The notes beneath the pieces are model-generated. The model saw nothing but the letters and a program-made list of their open reading frames with translations, was not told the origin of the DNA and searched no databases. From Doryteuthis pealeii (taxonomy: Eukaryota; Mollusca; Cephalopoda; Myopsida; Loliginidae), in contig CM042179.1 of NCBI GenBank assembly GCA_023376005.1, positions 19,184,419 through 19,248,418 of the forward strand: a stretch of 64,000 bases of DNA, read 5' to 3'. The position numbers were made by a program, and so were the translations under genes. Shown here piece after piece: positions 1 to 8,635 of this stretch (its first letter is position 1; the number at the start of each line of letters is the position of its first letter).

Positions 1-416
1 TATGAGTACTTTTTTCTCTTTTTCTTTTAAACTTAAATAGATTAAATATTATATTAATTATATATTAAAATATCATATAATAATTACATATTAGGATTGA
101 TGCAAAATTCAAAACAATAAAAATAAAACAAACCATTCTCCCCTTAAATTTCAAATAGATTAAATATCATAAATCAAATATTTGAATTACAAAAGGCATA
201 ATGTACTGCTTCAATTATATATTTTATTTAACTATTTTTTTTTTTTCATTCTTTTGTTGTTATTATTTATTCTTTTTTTTTTTTTCCCCCACTTTTCCTT
301 AAATATTTATTAATAGTTCTAGACTGACCGTAATCCTAAGAGGGTATTATGGTTTAAAGAAATATGATTTATGAAATTGATTTATGATATTTAATTTGCA
401 GTGTATATAATGAAGA
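1..416. other. AT-rich flank, no gene seen
   Basis: Low-complexity A/T-rich DNA with T runs. I see no open frame, RNA gene or recognisable element before the PLE fragment begins near 417. Confidence 0.6.
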
Positions 417-619
417 ATGTGCTTGCGTGTTTATTGAACTCTTAGAATCTAAACCATTTAAATATATTCTTCCTAATGACATACATTATTATAGATACAT
501 CGACGACATTCTAATCATTTACCCTGATAAACATAACATTCACCATCTCACTCAAAAATTAAACCGAGTTGAACCCACCATAAACTTCACGATTGAATTA
601 GAAAAAAACAACTCCCTAC
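417..619 (+). pseudogene. Penelope-like element reverse transcriptase, N-terminal remnant (5'-truncated)
   Basis: The frame contains the RT active-site motif YRYIDDILIIY, typical of Penelope-like elements (PLEs). Homology begins abruptly near 417, as expected from 5' truncation during target-primed insertion. The frame runs to the insertion point of the Gypsy element at 619/620 and continues in the same reading sense at 7285, where the next residues are PFLDILL. This shows that the Gypsy element landed in an existing PLE. With most of the RT missing the fragment cannot act alone. The family call is confident; the exact 5' edge is not. Confidence 0.85.
616..619. repeat. 4-bp target-site duplication (left), CTAC
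   Basis: CTAC directly precedes the TG of the 5' LTR and recurs at 7285-7288 after the CA of the 3' LTR. Removing the element and one CTAC restores the reading frame of the host PLE, which independently confirms the boundary. Confidence 0.93.
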
Positions 620-916
620 TGTTATATCAGAGAGAAGATATCTCTTATGATTCACAATGCTTACTCACAAAATACACCTCGCTAGCATAAAACATCAAAA
701 CTCAAGTCGGAGGCAACAAACGGAAGTGAACTCAATGGTACCCTCTCACGAAGTGACCAATTCGACACAGTTCTGCGCATAGGCTCGGATTGAGTTACGC
801 TTGAGAGGAATTCCAAAATAAACAAAAAATAATATTGTAAGGAATCCGGATTTTCAGCCAATAAAAAACTCTCCCGCTAAAAACCCCAACAGCATTCTGG
901 AGCCCATCTACCAGCA

Positions 917-922
917 TATAAG
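917..922 (+). promoter_or_regulatory. Probable TATA box of the LTR promoter
   Basis: TATAAG lies in the 5' LTR, with the same sequence at the equivalent place in the 3' LTR. Transcription would start about 25-30 bp downstream, near the CGGCAGTTGACGG stretch. This is placement by motif only. Confidence 0.5.
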
Positions 923-1347
923 CTCGGGTATTTTGAGAATCGGCAGTTGACGGACGGCCTGCACGCCGAGAATATCACCAGACGAGAGGATCAAGGAACT
1001 GCTACGCACCCACCACCACGCACGCCCTCGCCCACCCGGACACTCAGCCTTACTTCAACACCTCACCGTAGCCAGGCGACATCCTTACCCCCTGACCACT
1101 ACAGCGCTACCCACTACAACTCACTGAGATATTCCTGACTTATTTCCCGCACCAAGTGACCGTATCAACTCAACTTCTACTACCTCACGCCTTGCACCAG
1201 GCCAAGAGAGAACTGACGTATTATCATACGATACCTACACCTCACCGACCCCACGGCCATTCCTGACTTACGACCCCTCGGCCACTTCAGAGAACTACTA
1301 CGATTATCTACACCAACAACAACAACAATTTTCACACTCGTTATTTC

Positions 1348-1353
1348 AATAAA
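1348..1353 (+). terminator. AATAAA poly(A) signal in LTR
   Basis: AATAAA in the 5' LTR. The copy in the 3' LTR (about 7200-7206) would be the one used for the element's transcript. Confidence 0.55.
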
Positions 1354-1432
1354 CGATTTTTATCAAATTAATCTTGTCCATTATTCTTCTTTGCAAACCA
1401 TACGCTTTTACGGATATCCTAAGATATAACAC

Positions 1433-1446
1433 TGGTGTCAGGCGTG
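1433..1446 (+). other. Primer-binding site, tRNA-Leu-like
   Basis: TGGTGTCAGGCGTG starts one base after the LTR. TGG pairs with the tRNA CCA end, and TGTCAGG-GTG fits the 3' acceptor and T-stem of animal tRNA-Leu with one mismatch. Assignment to Leu is from memory of animal tRNA ends; position and TGG start are seen directly. Confidence 0.6.
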
Positions 1447-1460
1447 TTGCAAGGGAGAAT

Positions 1461-2630
1461 ATGGACTATACAAGATTAACTCGCTCGGAAATTATCGACT
1501 TTATCAAAGACCAGAGAAAATATCTCCAAAACCTAAGAATTTGCCCAACACCTGTTAGTCAGGAAACAATACAAGAAGCAACAACCGAGATAAACAGGAT
1601 GATGGAAGCCCTAGATCACGCCAAACCAACAACACCACCAACAACCCAGACAGCCGACAACTACGGTCTACTAACGCATCAGCAAACCCTGCGTGAAGCC
1701 ATGAGACCCAAAAGAAACTTCAACCCTGGAAACGACGTGAACCAATTCATCACCAGCCTAAACAAAACCTATATGCTCCACGTGACGCCCGAACTTACCA
1801 ACTATCTCAGCTTGGAAACTGAATTTGTCAAGGCTGCCAAGGATTTACTCGACCACAGCATTTTTCAGCAGATGACAGACTCCGGGCAGGACACATCCAC
1901 CTTCGAGCAGCTGAAGGCATACCTCCTGGCAACCCATGGCAGCCAGATGACAAACTTCCAACACCTTAGTCGCGCATGGGATCTACAACGACGAGACGGT
2001 GAAAAGCTGACAGATTTCGCTGGCCGACTCGAAAACACAATCAGAGAGGCCGCTGTCCACATGAAAAATAAACACAGGAAGGACAACAACTCTGATCTAA
2101 CTGTCGATACACTTTTCTCGGTGATGGGGGCAATGTTGATGAGCGAGAAGGTCAAAACGTGGAATCCAAACCTATACCCTCACCTCGTCAGAACAATGGA
2201 CAACCATTACACAGCGAGCGGTATAGCGTGTGAAGCCCAACAATACATCGATCGGGGCATAAAGATTGACGACACGACATCGCATGACAACGCATACTAC
2301 ACGCATAGACCACAGCGATGGAGTCGGGGAAACACGTCCACCAAACTCAAACAACCACCACGAACAAGTGACCAACCACCGCGCTCACAACAGACGAATG
2401 CTACTACATCACACAAACGCAACAACTACCGGACACACGGAGGCCGTGACCGCAACCTAGAACCCGGCATATGCTGGAACTACACCATGGGCCGCGCTTG
2501 CTTCCACGGCCAAAATTGCCCATATCGTCATCCGCCTCTCACCCATGCCCATGTCGCAGAAACGGATAGGGACACACCATCTATAAACACGGAAGTACAG
2601 GATTTTCGGTACGAACCAGATGAGATGTGA
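1461..2630 (+). CDS. gag: Gypsy Gag polyprotein with a CCCH zinc finger
   Basis: 389 residues from the ATG at 1461, the first ATG after the primer-binding site. The frame is also open upstream into the LTR, but those codons precede the primer site and are unlikely to be used. Residues of about 80-290 look like a retrotransposon capsid domain (a conserved stretch with FNPGND and later SRAWDLQRRDGEKLTDFAGRL). The C-terminus is basic and low in complexity, then holds C338-x8-C347-x5-C353-x3-H357. This is the spacing of a CCCH RNA-binding finger, not the usual CCHC knuckle (C-x2-C-x4-H-x4-C). Gag should coat the element RNA in cytoplasmic particles. The frame ends at UGA 2628-2630, and pol continues in the same frame. 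Confidence 0.9.
   Translation: MDYTRLTRSEIIDFIKDQRKYLQNLRICPTPVSQETIQEATTEINRMMEALDHAKPTTPPTTQTADNYGLLTHQQTLREAMRPKRNFNPGNDVNQFITSLNKTYMLHVTPELTNYLSLETEFVKAAKDLLDHSIFQQMTDSGQDTSTFEQLKAYLLATHGSQMTNFQHLSRAWDLQRRDGEKLTDFAGRLENTIREAAVHMKNKHRKDNNSDLTVDTLFSVMGAMLMSEKVKTWNPNLYPHLVRTMDNHYTASGIACEAQQYIDRGIKIDDTTSHDNAYYTHRPQRWSRGNTSTKLKQPPRTSDQPPRSQQTNATTSHKRNNYRTHGGRDRNLEPGICWNYTMGRACFHGQNCPYRHPPLTHAHVAETDRDTPSINTEVQDFRYEPDEM
2628..2630 (+). promoter_or_regulatory. In-frame UGA between gag and pol, candidate readthrough site
   Basis: Gag and pol share a frame and only this UGA (next codon UGG) separates them. The frame stays open without another stop from 2631. The strand before the protease catalytic DSG (residues FIVEGTAFSGAAM) lies upstream of the first pol ATG at 2754, so starting at 2754 would remove an essential part of the protease. 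Suppression of the UGA is therefore the simplest way to make Pol. A mutation in this one copy is the alternative. Confidence 0.6.
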
Positions 2631-5600
2631 TGGCCCAGTCTCGTTCTCCCCACTCGCCATCACATATACAACCTCCAGAAACCTTCCGGGCAGAGATCAC
2701 CTCTCATAAACTCTACCTTCATCGTCGAAGGTACCGCATTTTCCGGTGCAGCAATGTTGGACTCTGGATGCTCCACCTGCATTGTACCAATCTCTCAACT
2801 GCCCAAGGAGGCTAAGAAACACATGACTCGTTCCAACGTTCACGTAAAAGGGATCAACGGTAGCATTACTGCCATTGGAGAACTAAACTGTGACATCGCC
2901 ATCGGCAACCATGACTCCCCCATCTTCGGTGAAATCAACGTGTTGGTAACGGCTCAGTCTACACCGATTCTGATCGGTCAAAATATCCTTGGTCACAACA
3001 CACTCAACTCGTACACAATCAACAACCAGGACGCAACTGTCGAGTTCAAACGAACCACGGCGTCGGGTCTAGTGACACACACAGCCCCGCTAATACGAGC
3101 ACATGACCAGGTCGGCTCACTCAACAACAACCCTGTGTATGGGGCTCAAACCCTTAACAGCAGTGAAAGTCGGCTGACCGCAACGCCAGTGCCCATTTAC
3201 CAGACACTGGAAAAAAAGTTGCGCTGGCTAAAACGAAATACAGGGCTATCACTCCCAAACCACCTGAACCGCAACGAACTAGAAGGCGTAACGAACCTAC
3301 TTCTTTGTTACAGCGACGTCCTCGGTACACAAAACGGGGATAAGGGTACCTTCGTCAAGCCCGTTCGGATACCAACAAATAGTCAATCGCGCAGCCAAAG
3401 GCAACATCCTATAGCCCAGGCACTTGAAGGCGACGTCGATGACGAAATCAACCACATGGCCTCTGTGGGAATAATTGAGCCTTGCCACAATCCTAAGGGT
3501 TTCAACAGTCCGGTGTTCACCGTGCATAAGAAAAATGGAACAATTCGAGTCGTTGCAAACTTCAAAAGAACTCTCAATAAGGTATTGATCGATCTCGACC
3601 CATACCCCATGCCAAGGATCGACCAACTGTTCCACAGGATCGGGGAAGGCAATAAATACTTTGCCACCCTCGATCTCCGCAGCGGGTATTGGCAAATACA
3701 AATCGATGAACGCGATCACTACAAAACAGCTTTCACATGGAAGGACAAGTGTTACCAATACACGCGTCTAGCTTTTGGCCTCACGTCGGCCGGACAAATC
3801 TTCTCCCGATGCATAGCAGAAGCCCTGGCGACGGTCTCATCTCGCTCAAACATATCCTCCTATATCGACGACAATCTGGTCCATGCTAAGACATTCGAGG
3901 AGTACATACTCGCACTAGAGCAGCTCTTCACCGCCCTGCGCAAATTCGGACTCAAACTCAACCCCGAGAAATGCACCTTCCTCGCCACTGAGGCAAAATA
4001 CCTCGGGCGCATAGTGACCAGCGAGGGATTCAAGGCCGACCCAGAATATGTTCGTGCCATTAGGGAAATGCAACCCCCAACATCAAAAAAGGCGCTACAA
4101 AGCCTTATCGGTCGATTAGTATGGATCAGACAATTCCTGGAGACTCGCCTATACGAACAGATAAGATCGGACACGTTCTCCAACCTTATGAATCCCATCC
4201 ACGAGCTAAACAAAGCAAATAGGACATTCTTATGGACGGAGGAAGCCGACAAGGCATTCCAAAAAATAAAAAAACGACTCTCTTCACCACCGATCATCTC
4301 ATTTCCAGACTTTTCCCAACTGTTCACCCTTACCACCGATGCCAGCGACGTGGCCTGTGGTGCCATCCTAATGCAGGAGGCGGAGAATGGAAAGAAGAAA
4401 ATTATAGCTGTCGCCTCACACACTTTCAGCACTACGGAACAGAACTGGTCCACAACGGAACGAGAGGCGTATGCAATAAAGTGGGCGATCGCCAAATTTG
4501 ATTATTTCCTGCGCAATCGCCCCTTTGTCATTTTCACCGACCACAGATCACTGACTTACCTGGACCAGCGGGAATTCAACAATGCCAAGATACGTCGTTG
4601 GCAAGAAGAGATTTCCTGCTACAAATTCATACTGGAATTCGTTGAGGGAGAATCGAATGTGTGGGCCGACATGCTCAGCAGAAGCCATGGACAAAAAAGG
4701 GTTAAAATGACGGCCGACTCTACGCCGGCGGGGAAAGCATTCAAAATAAAGGGATCCGATCTCCATATTTACATCCCGTCATGGTGTCTGGGCGATATCA
4801 GTGGCTTACAACTCATCGCCAAGACCCACACATCACAAGGCACCAAATGCCACAAACGCATCGCGGACGCATTTTTCGCATACCACTCTACGTCCACCAT
4901 CCCAACCGAGAAGAATTGCGATCTCCTCAACATAGCAGCGGAACAATTAACAGATAAATTACTCTCAGAAATCATTAGAGCCATCCAAACAAACGATCTT
5001 AGCAAGGGATTTCGCATGGATCCCGACGACCATCGGACACCCCTGTACCAAAGACACTTACATAAATTCTACCTAGAGCCCGGTAGTGCCGTCTTGATGG
5101 TTAGAGACAGTACATATTCCCCAAGGCTGGTTGTACCATACAGTCTTCGCAACAAATTCCTGTATCAGGCCCACGACTGTATCAACCACTCTGGGGTCAC
5201 CCGTATGCGCGCCCACTTAGCCAGCTATTGGTGGGAATTCAAGGACCGCGACATCGAAACATACGTCGGATCTTGTGAAGTCTGCGCCAAACGGAAGGGA
5301 AACTATGGCAAACGCCGATACTTGCCTGCCGGCCATTGCAAACGTGGAAAAAAGCCCTTCGACATAATCTACGTCGACTTCGTGACAATGCCCATCTCGA
5401 AGGGAAAACGTTACATCCTAACCATACTTGACAGTTTCAGTCGTCATCTCATGGCTGTACCTTGCGCGAGAGACCGGGCCATCGACGCTGCTCGGGGACT
5501 ATACAGTTTTTTCCTCCGCCACCGGGAAATACCACGAATTGTATCCTCCGATCGCGGGACCCACTTCACAGGAGAGATATATAAGATGTTTTGCGAGCTG

Positions 5601-6080
5601 ATGTCGATCACACAGGAACTGCACAGCCCCTGGCGGCCGCAGAGTTCGGGTAACATCGAACGACAGCACCGTACAATGAAGAATGCTCTCTTCATGCTAT
5701 GCGAAGATCGGAATTGTGAATGGACGGATATACTCGAATCCGTCATCTCATCCATGAACGCGACAATTAACAGCGCCACCGGCGCGTCACCTCACTATGT
5801 GATCACCGGCCGACAACCCAACATCGGTTTACCCAAACCGCTACACAATGAGCTCACAAACCAAAGCCGCACGGCATATGGCATGCAGATCAATGCTCTA
5901 TTGAGACAAGTCCATCGACGTGTCACCCTGGCAAACAACGAAGTCGACCACAAATCAAATACCAGACTGAACCAGCTGGTATTCAAAGGACCCAATACGG
6001 GTTGGCGATATGGTGCTATTACACCGTCCTCAATCTACCATCGCACATTCGTCTCACTTAAACTGGATAGGCACCTTTGA
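2631..6080 (+). CDS. pol: Gypsy Pol polyprotein: protease, RT, RNase H, integrase (C-terminus frameshifted)
   Basis: Numbered from the Met at 2754, the frame shows an aspartic protease with D3-S4-G5 and a later LIGQNIL strand. RT follows, with FATLDLRSGYWQI near 303 and YIDD at 370-373. RNase H has catalytic D529 (TTDAS) and D596 (FTDHRS). The integrase has an H2C2 finger beginning at H807 and ending CEVCAKRK, and a catalytic triad D875, D933, E969 with the expected 35-residue D-E spacing. This is the Ty3/Gypsy order. Translation probably enters by readthrough of the UGA at 2628. The frame ends early at 6080 because of a one-base shift near 5950-6000; the true C-terminus is in the next entry. 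All catalytic residues are intact. Confidence 0.93.
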   Translation, partial: WPSLVLPTRHHIYNLQKPSGQRSPLINSTFIVEGTAFSGAAMLDSGCSTCIVPISQLPKEAKKHMTRSNVHVKGINGSITAIGELNCDIAIGNHDSPIFGEINVLVTAQSTPILIGQNILGHNTLNSYTINNQDATVEFKRTTASGLVTHTAPLIRAHDQVGSLNNNPVYGAQTLNSSESRLTATPVPIYQTLEKKLRWLKRNTGLSLPNHLNRNELEGVTNLLLCYSDVLGTQNGDKGTFVKPVRIPTNSQSRSQRQHPIAQALEGDVDDEINHMASVGIIEPCHNPKGFNSPVFTVHKKNGTIRVVANFKRTLNKVLIDLDPYPMPRIDQLFHRIGEGNKYFATLDLRSGYWQIQIDERDHYKTAFTWKDKCYQYTRLAFGLTSAGQIFSRCIAEALATVSSRSNISSYIDDNLVHAKTFEEYILALEQLFTALRKFGLKLNPEKCTFLATEAKYLGRIVTSEGFKADPEYVRAIREMQPPTSKKALQSLIGRLVWIRQFLETRLYEQIRSDTFSNLMNPIHELNKANRTFLWTEEADKAFQKIKKRLSSPPIISFPDFSQLFTLTTDASDVACGAILMQEAENGKKKIIAVASHTFSTTEQNWSTTEREAYAIKWAIAKFDYFLRNRPFVIFTDHRSLTYLDQREFNNAKIRRWQEEISCYKFILEFVEGESNVWADMLSRSHGQKRVKMTADSTPAGKAFKIKGSDLHIYIPSWCLGDISGLQLIAKTHTSQGTKCHKRIADAFFAYHSTSTIPTEKNCDLLNIAAEQLTDKLLSEIIRAIQTNDLSKGFRMDPDDHRTPLYQRHLHKFYLEPGSAVLMVRDSTYSPRLVVPYSLRNKFLYQAHDCINHSGVTRMRAHLASYWWEFKDRDIETYVGSCEVCAKRKGNYGKRRYLPAGHCKRGKKPFDIIYVDFVTMPISKGKRYILTILDSFSRHLMAVPCARDRAIDAARGLYSFFLRHREIPRIVSSDRGTHFTGEIYKMFCELMSITQELHSPWRPQSSGNIERQHRTMKNALFMLCEDRNCEWTDILESVISSMNATINSATGASPHYVITGRQPNIGLPKPLHNELTNQSRTAYGMQINALLRQVHRRVTLANNEVDHKSNTRLNQLVFKGPNTGWRYGAITPSSIYHRTFVSLKLDRHL

Positions 6081-6399
6081 AGTGTTAAAAACAAACGACA
6101 TGGTGATTCAAGTGAGAAACGAAAAGGTTGAAACCGACTGGGTTCACCGAGCCCACATTCAACGCCTTACACCTCGACCAAAACACCTGTCCCACAACGT
6201 ACTAGCACCTCCGCCAGATCACGTGCACCAACAGGATCAGGAACCACCACGCACCGAGCAATCCACTGTGCAGAAACCCACACAATCTCCTGGTCAGCAT
6301 GACATGTCTGAACAACAACAAAACAACAGGAAACGACTCCCGGTTAGGCAAACGCGAAGTCAGATGCCAACGCGTTACAAGGACTTCATAATGCAGTGA
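5983..6399 (+). CDS. pol: Pol C-terminus (integrase C-terminal domain) in a shifted frame
   Basis: From about 5983 the +1 frame reads as the integrase C-terminal domain: VGDMVLLHRP, then WIGTFEVLKTND (the GPY/F-like segment) and VHRAHIQRL, followed by a proline/glutamine-rich tail ending in RYKDFIMQ at the stop 6397-6399. The overlapping main frame loses this homology after about 5985. A single inserted base, either in this copy or as a sequence error, explains the break. A programmed shift is unlikely because the domain is internal to integrase. Confidence 0.8.
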   Translation, partial: SKDPIRVGDMVLLHRPQSTIAHSSHLNWIGTFEVLKTNDMVIQVRNEKVETDWVHRAHIQRLTPRPKHLSHNVLAPPPDHVHQQDQEPPRTEQSTVQKPTQSPGQHDMSEQQQNNRKRLPVRQTRSQMPTRYKDFIMQ

Positions 6400-6460
6400 A
6401 TCCACAGTCAACACACCACCTACATAACCATACATACACATTGTGAATCAAATTGATATC

Positions 6461-6471
6461 TTGGGGAGCTT
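6461..6471 (+). other. Polypurine-like stretch before 3' LTR
   Basis: TTGGGGAGCTT directly precedes the TG of the 3' LTR, where the plus-strand primer should lie. It is short and interrupted, so the call is positional. Confidence 0.45.
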
Positions 6472-7284
6472 TGTTATATCAGAGAGAAGATATCTCTTAT
6501 GATTCACAATGCTTACTCACAAAATACACCTCGCTAGCATAAAACATCAAAACTCAAGTCGGAGGCAACAAACGGAAGTGAACTCAATGGTACCCTCTCA
6601 CGAAGTGACCAATTCGACACAGTTCTGCGCATAGGCTCGGATTGAGTTACGCTTGAGAGGAATTCCAAAATAAACAAAAAATAATATTGTAAGGAATCCG
6701 GATTTTCAGCCAATAAAAAACTCTCCCGCTAAAAACCCCAACAGCATTCTGGAGCCCATCTACCAGCATATAAGCTCGGGTATTTTGAGAATCGGCAGTT
6801 GACGGACGGCCTGCACGCCGAGAATATCACCAGACGAGAGGATCAAGGAACTGCTACGCACCCACCACCACGCACGCCCTCGCCCACCCGGACACTCAGC
6901 CTTACTTCAACACCTCACCGTAGCCAGGCGACATCCTTACCCCCCTGACCACTACAGCGCTACCCACTACAACTCACTGAGATATTCCTGACTTATTTCC
7001 CGCACCAAGTGACCGTATCAACTCAACTTCTACTACCTCACGCCTTGCACCAGGCCAAGAGAGAACTGACGTATTATCATACGATACCTACACCTCACCG
7101 ACCCCACGGCCATTCCTGACTTACGACCCCTCGGCCACTTCAGAGAACTACTACGATTATCTACACCAACAACAACAACAATTTTCACACTCGTTATTTC
7201 AATAAACGATTTTTATCAAATTAATCTTGTCCATTATTCTTCTTTGCAAACCATACGCTTTTACGGATATCCTAAGATATAACA
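6472..7284 (+). repeat. 3' LTR of the Gypsy element (813 bp)
   Basis: Matches 620-1431 with one extra C in the run near 6940 (six against five) as the only difference I found by eye. Ends in GATATAACA and is followed by the CTAC target duplication. Confidence 0.95.
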
Positions 7285-8067
7285 CTACCTTTCCTTGACA
7301 TTTTATTAATGAATAACAATAACAAACTAACATTCAAAGTCCATCACAAAACAAATTGCAAAAATGACTACATACATTTCTATTCTAACCATAGCAATAA
7401 AACTAAAAGTGGCATTCTTATAGGTTTTTTCCTTAGGGCCCAAAGAATCTGTTCTCCTAACTTTCTAAGTGAAGAATACGAATACATTAACAAATCTTTT
7501 ACAAATTTACAATACCCCATTTCCTTCATACATCGCGCCAAACTTAAGGCTATTAAAATCTACAAAAACAAACAACACTCCATTAACTCAACAAACCCTA
7601 ACAGCATCCCTACCACCAAATATATCACACTACCTCAAAGTCCTATTACACCATTAATTGAAAAAAATCTTAATCATCTTGGAATTAAAACTGTCACCCC
7701 GCACAAGCCAAACAATTAAACATTTATTAAAACGCTCCATAAATAAACATGAATCCAATGCCGGTGTCTATAAAATATGTTGTGAACAATGCGACAAGAT
7801 TTACATTGGTGAAACTGCCAGAAATCTAAAAAACGGTTATATGAACACTCTAAGGACCTAAAATTTGGAAACACATCCAATTCGTTAGTAACACACAATT
7901 TATTAACAAATCACAATTTTACCTTACAAAAATCATCAATGATCGCCTTCATCCACAATCGAAATACATGCCGTATCGTAGAATCCTCGGCCATTTCGAT
8001 CCTTAATACTTACCACAAAGACCTGGTTTTTACAAAATATCACGATTCCTTGCTAAAATTATATTAA
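7285..8067 (+). pseudogene. Penelope-like element: RT C-terminus and GIY-YIG endonuclease
   Basis: Continues the PLE fragment of 417-619 after the Gypsy insertion. Residues PFLDILL and the following RT thumb region lie in the frame of 7309-7719. The frame then shifts near 7700 (a C run) into that of 7658-7861, which carries GVYKICCEQCDKIYIGETARNLK, the GIY-YIG nuclease core. A second shift near 7836 (an A run) leads to a frame with YEHSKDLKF and a C-terminus closing at 8065-8067. Both breaks sit in homopolymers. The GIY-YIG domain nicks DNA for target-primed reverse transcription in active PLEs; this copy is dead as read. Confidence 0.88.
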
Positions 8068-8557
8068 AAAACTTTGATATACACCATTAAACTTCACATT
8101 ATTTATTTACACTAAAATTTCCTCCTTACTCTCTTCCTATTAATATAAATTAACTAATTAATTGATGTTCTCTAACTTTTTAAATAGTTACTTTGATTTG
8201 ACTCAAACAACATTTTTAAATATCACCATAATGACTTTATTAACAAAATCAATAAAACTATCAACTATCCATACTCACATATAAATTTCCATTCTAATCA
8301 ATAAAAAACTAAATAAACTAATAAATAATCAAATAATTAATTAAACAATTCAATAATTAAATAAATAAACAATTATATAATCTATTTTAAACAAATAAAT
8401 AATTAAATGATTAATTCAATAATTAAATAAATAAATATATTATAATAATAAATAAATACAATCTATATATATAATATAATTCTATAAATCTATAAAATTT
8501 AATAATTAAAAAAAAAAAAAAAATATAAAAAAAATAAAATAATAAATATATACATAC

Positions 8558-8635
<78 letters not shown>

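Larger units (their letters stand above)
620..1431 (+). repeat. 5' LTR of the Gypsy element (812 bp)
   Basis: Begins TGTTATATC and ends GATATAACA, a perfect terminal inverted repeat with the canonical TG...CA ends. It is matched by 6472-7284. It contains a TATAAG box at 917-922 and an AATAAA signal at 1348-1353, so U3-R-U5 can be placed roughly: promoter in the first third, poly(A) signal about 80 bp before the end. Confidence 0.95.
620..7284 (+). mobile_element. Gypsy-type LTR retrotransposon, nearly intact, recent insertion
   Basis: A 6665-bp element with two long terminal repeats, a primer-binding site, gag, pol (protease, RT, RNase H, integrase in the Ty3/Gypsy order), a short purine stretch before the 3' LTR and a CTAC target duplication. 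I compared the LTRs by eye in stretches and found one difference, a C-run of five against six, which implies a young insertion. The LTR ends are 9-bp inverted repeats (TGTTATATC/GATATAACA). No envelope frame is present. Coding defects or features are a UGA between gag and pol and a frameshift in the integrase C-terminus. It lies inside a Penelope-like element. Confidence 0.95.

Noticed and set aside
947..1138. 63-aa frame in the 5' LTR
   Set aside because: Low-complexity Thr/Pro/Ser frame inside the LTR; in the 3' LTR a one-base indel breaks it, so it is not conserved.
3297..4501. Long minus-strand frames and a second plus frame in pol
   Set aside because: Shadows of the Gypsy pol frame, without domain content.
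620..7284. Possible endogenous retrovirus
   Set aside because: No envelope frame between integrase end (6399) and the 3' LTR (6472).
8548..8632. CRISPR-like or structured array
   Set aside because: Plain (CATA)n-(TA)n microsatellite, with no spacer structure.
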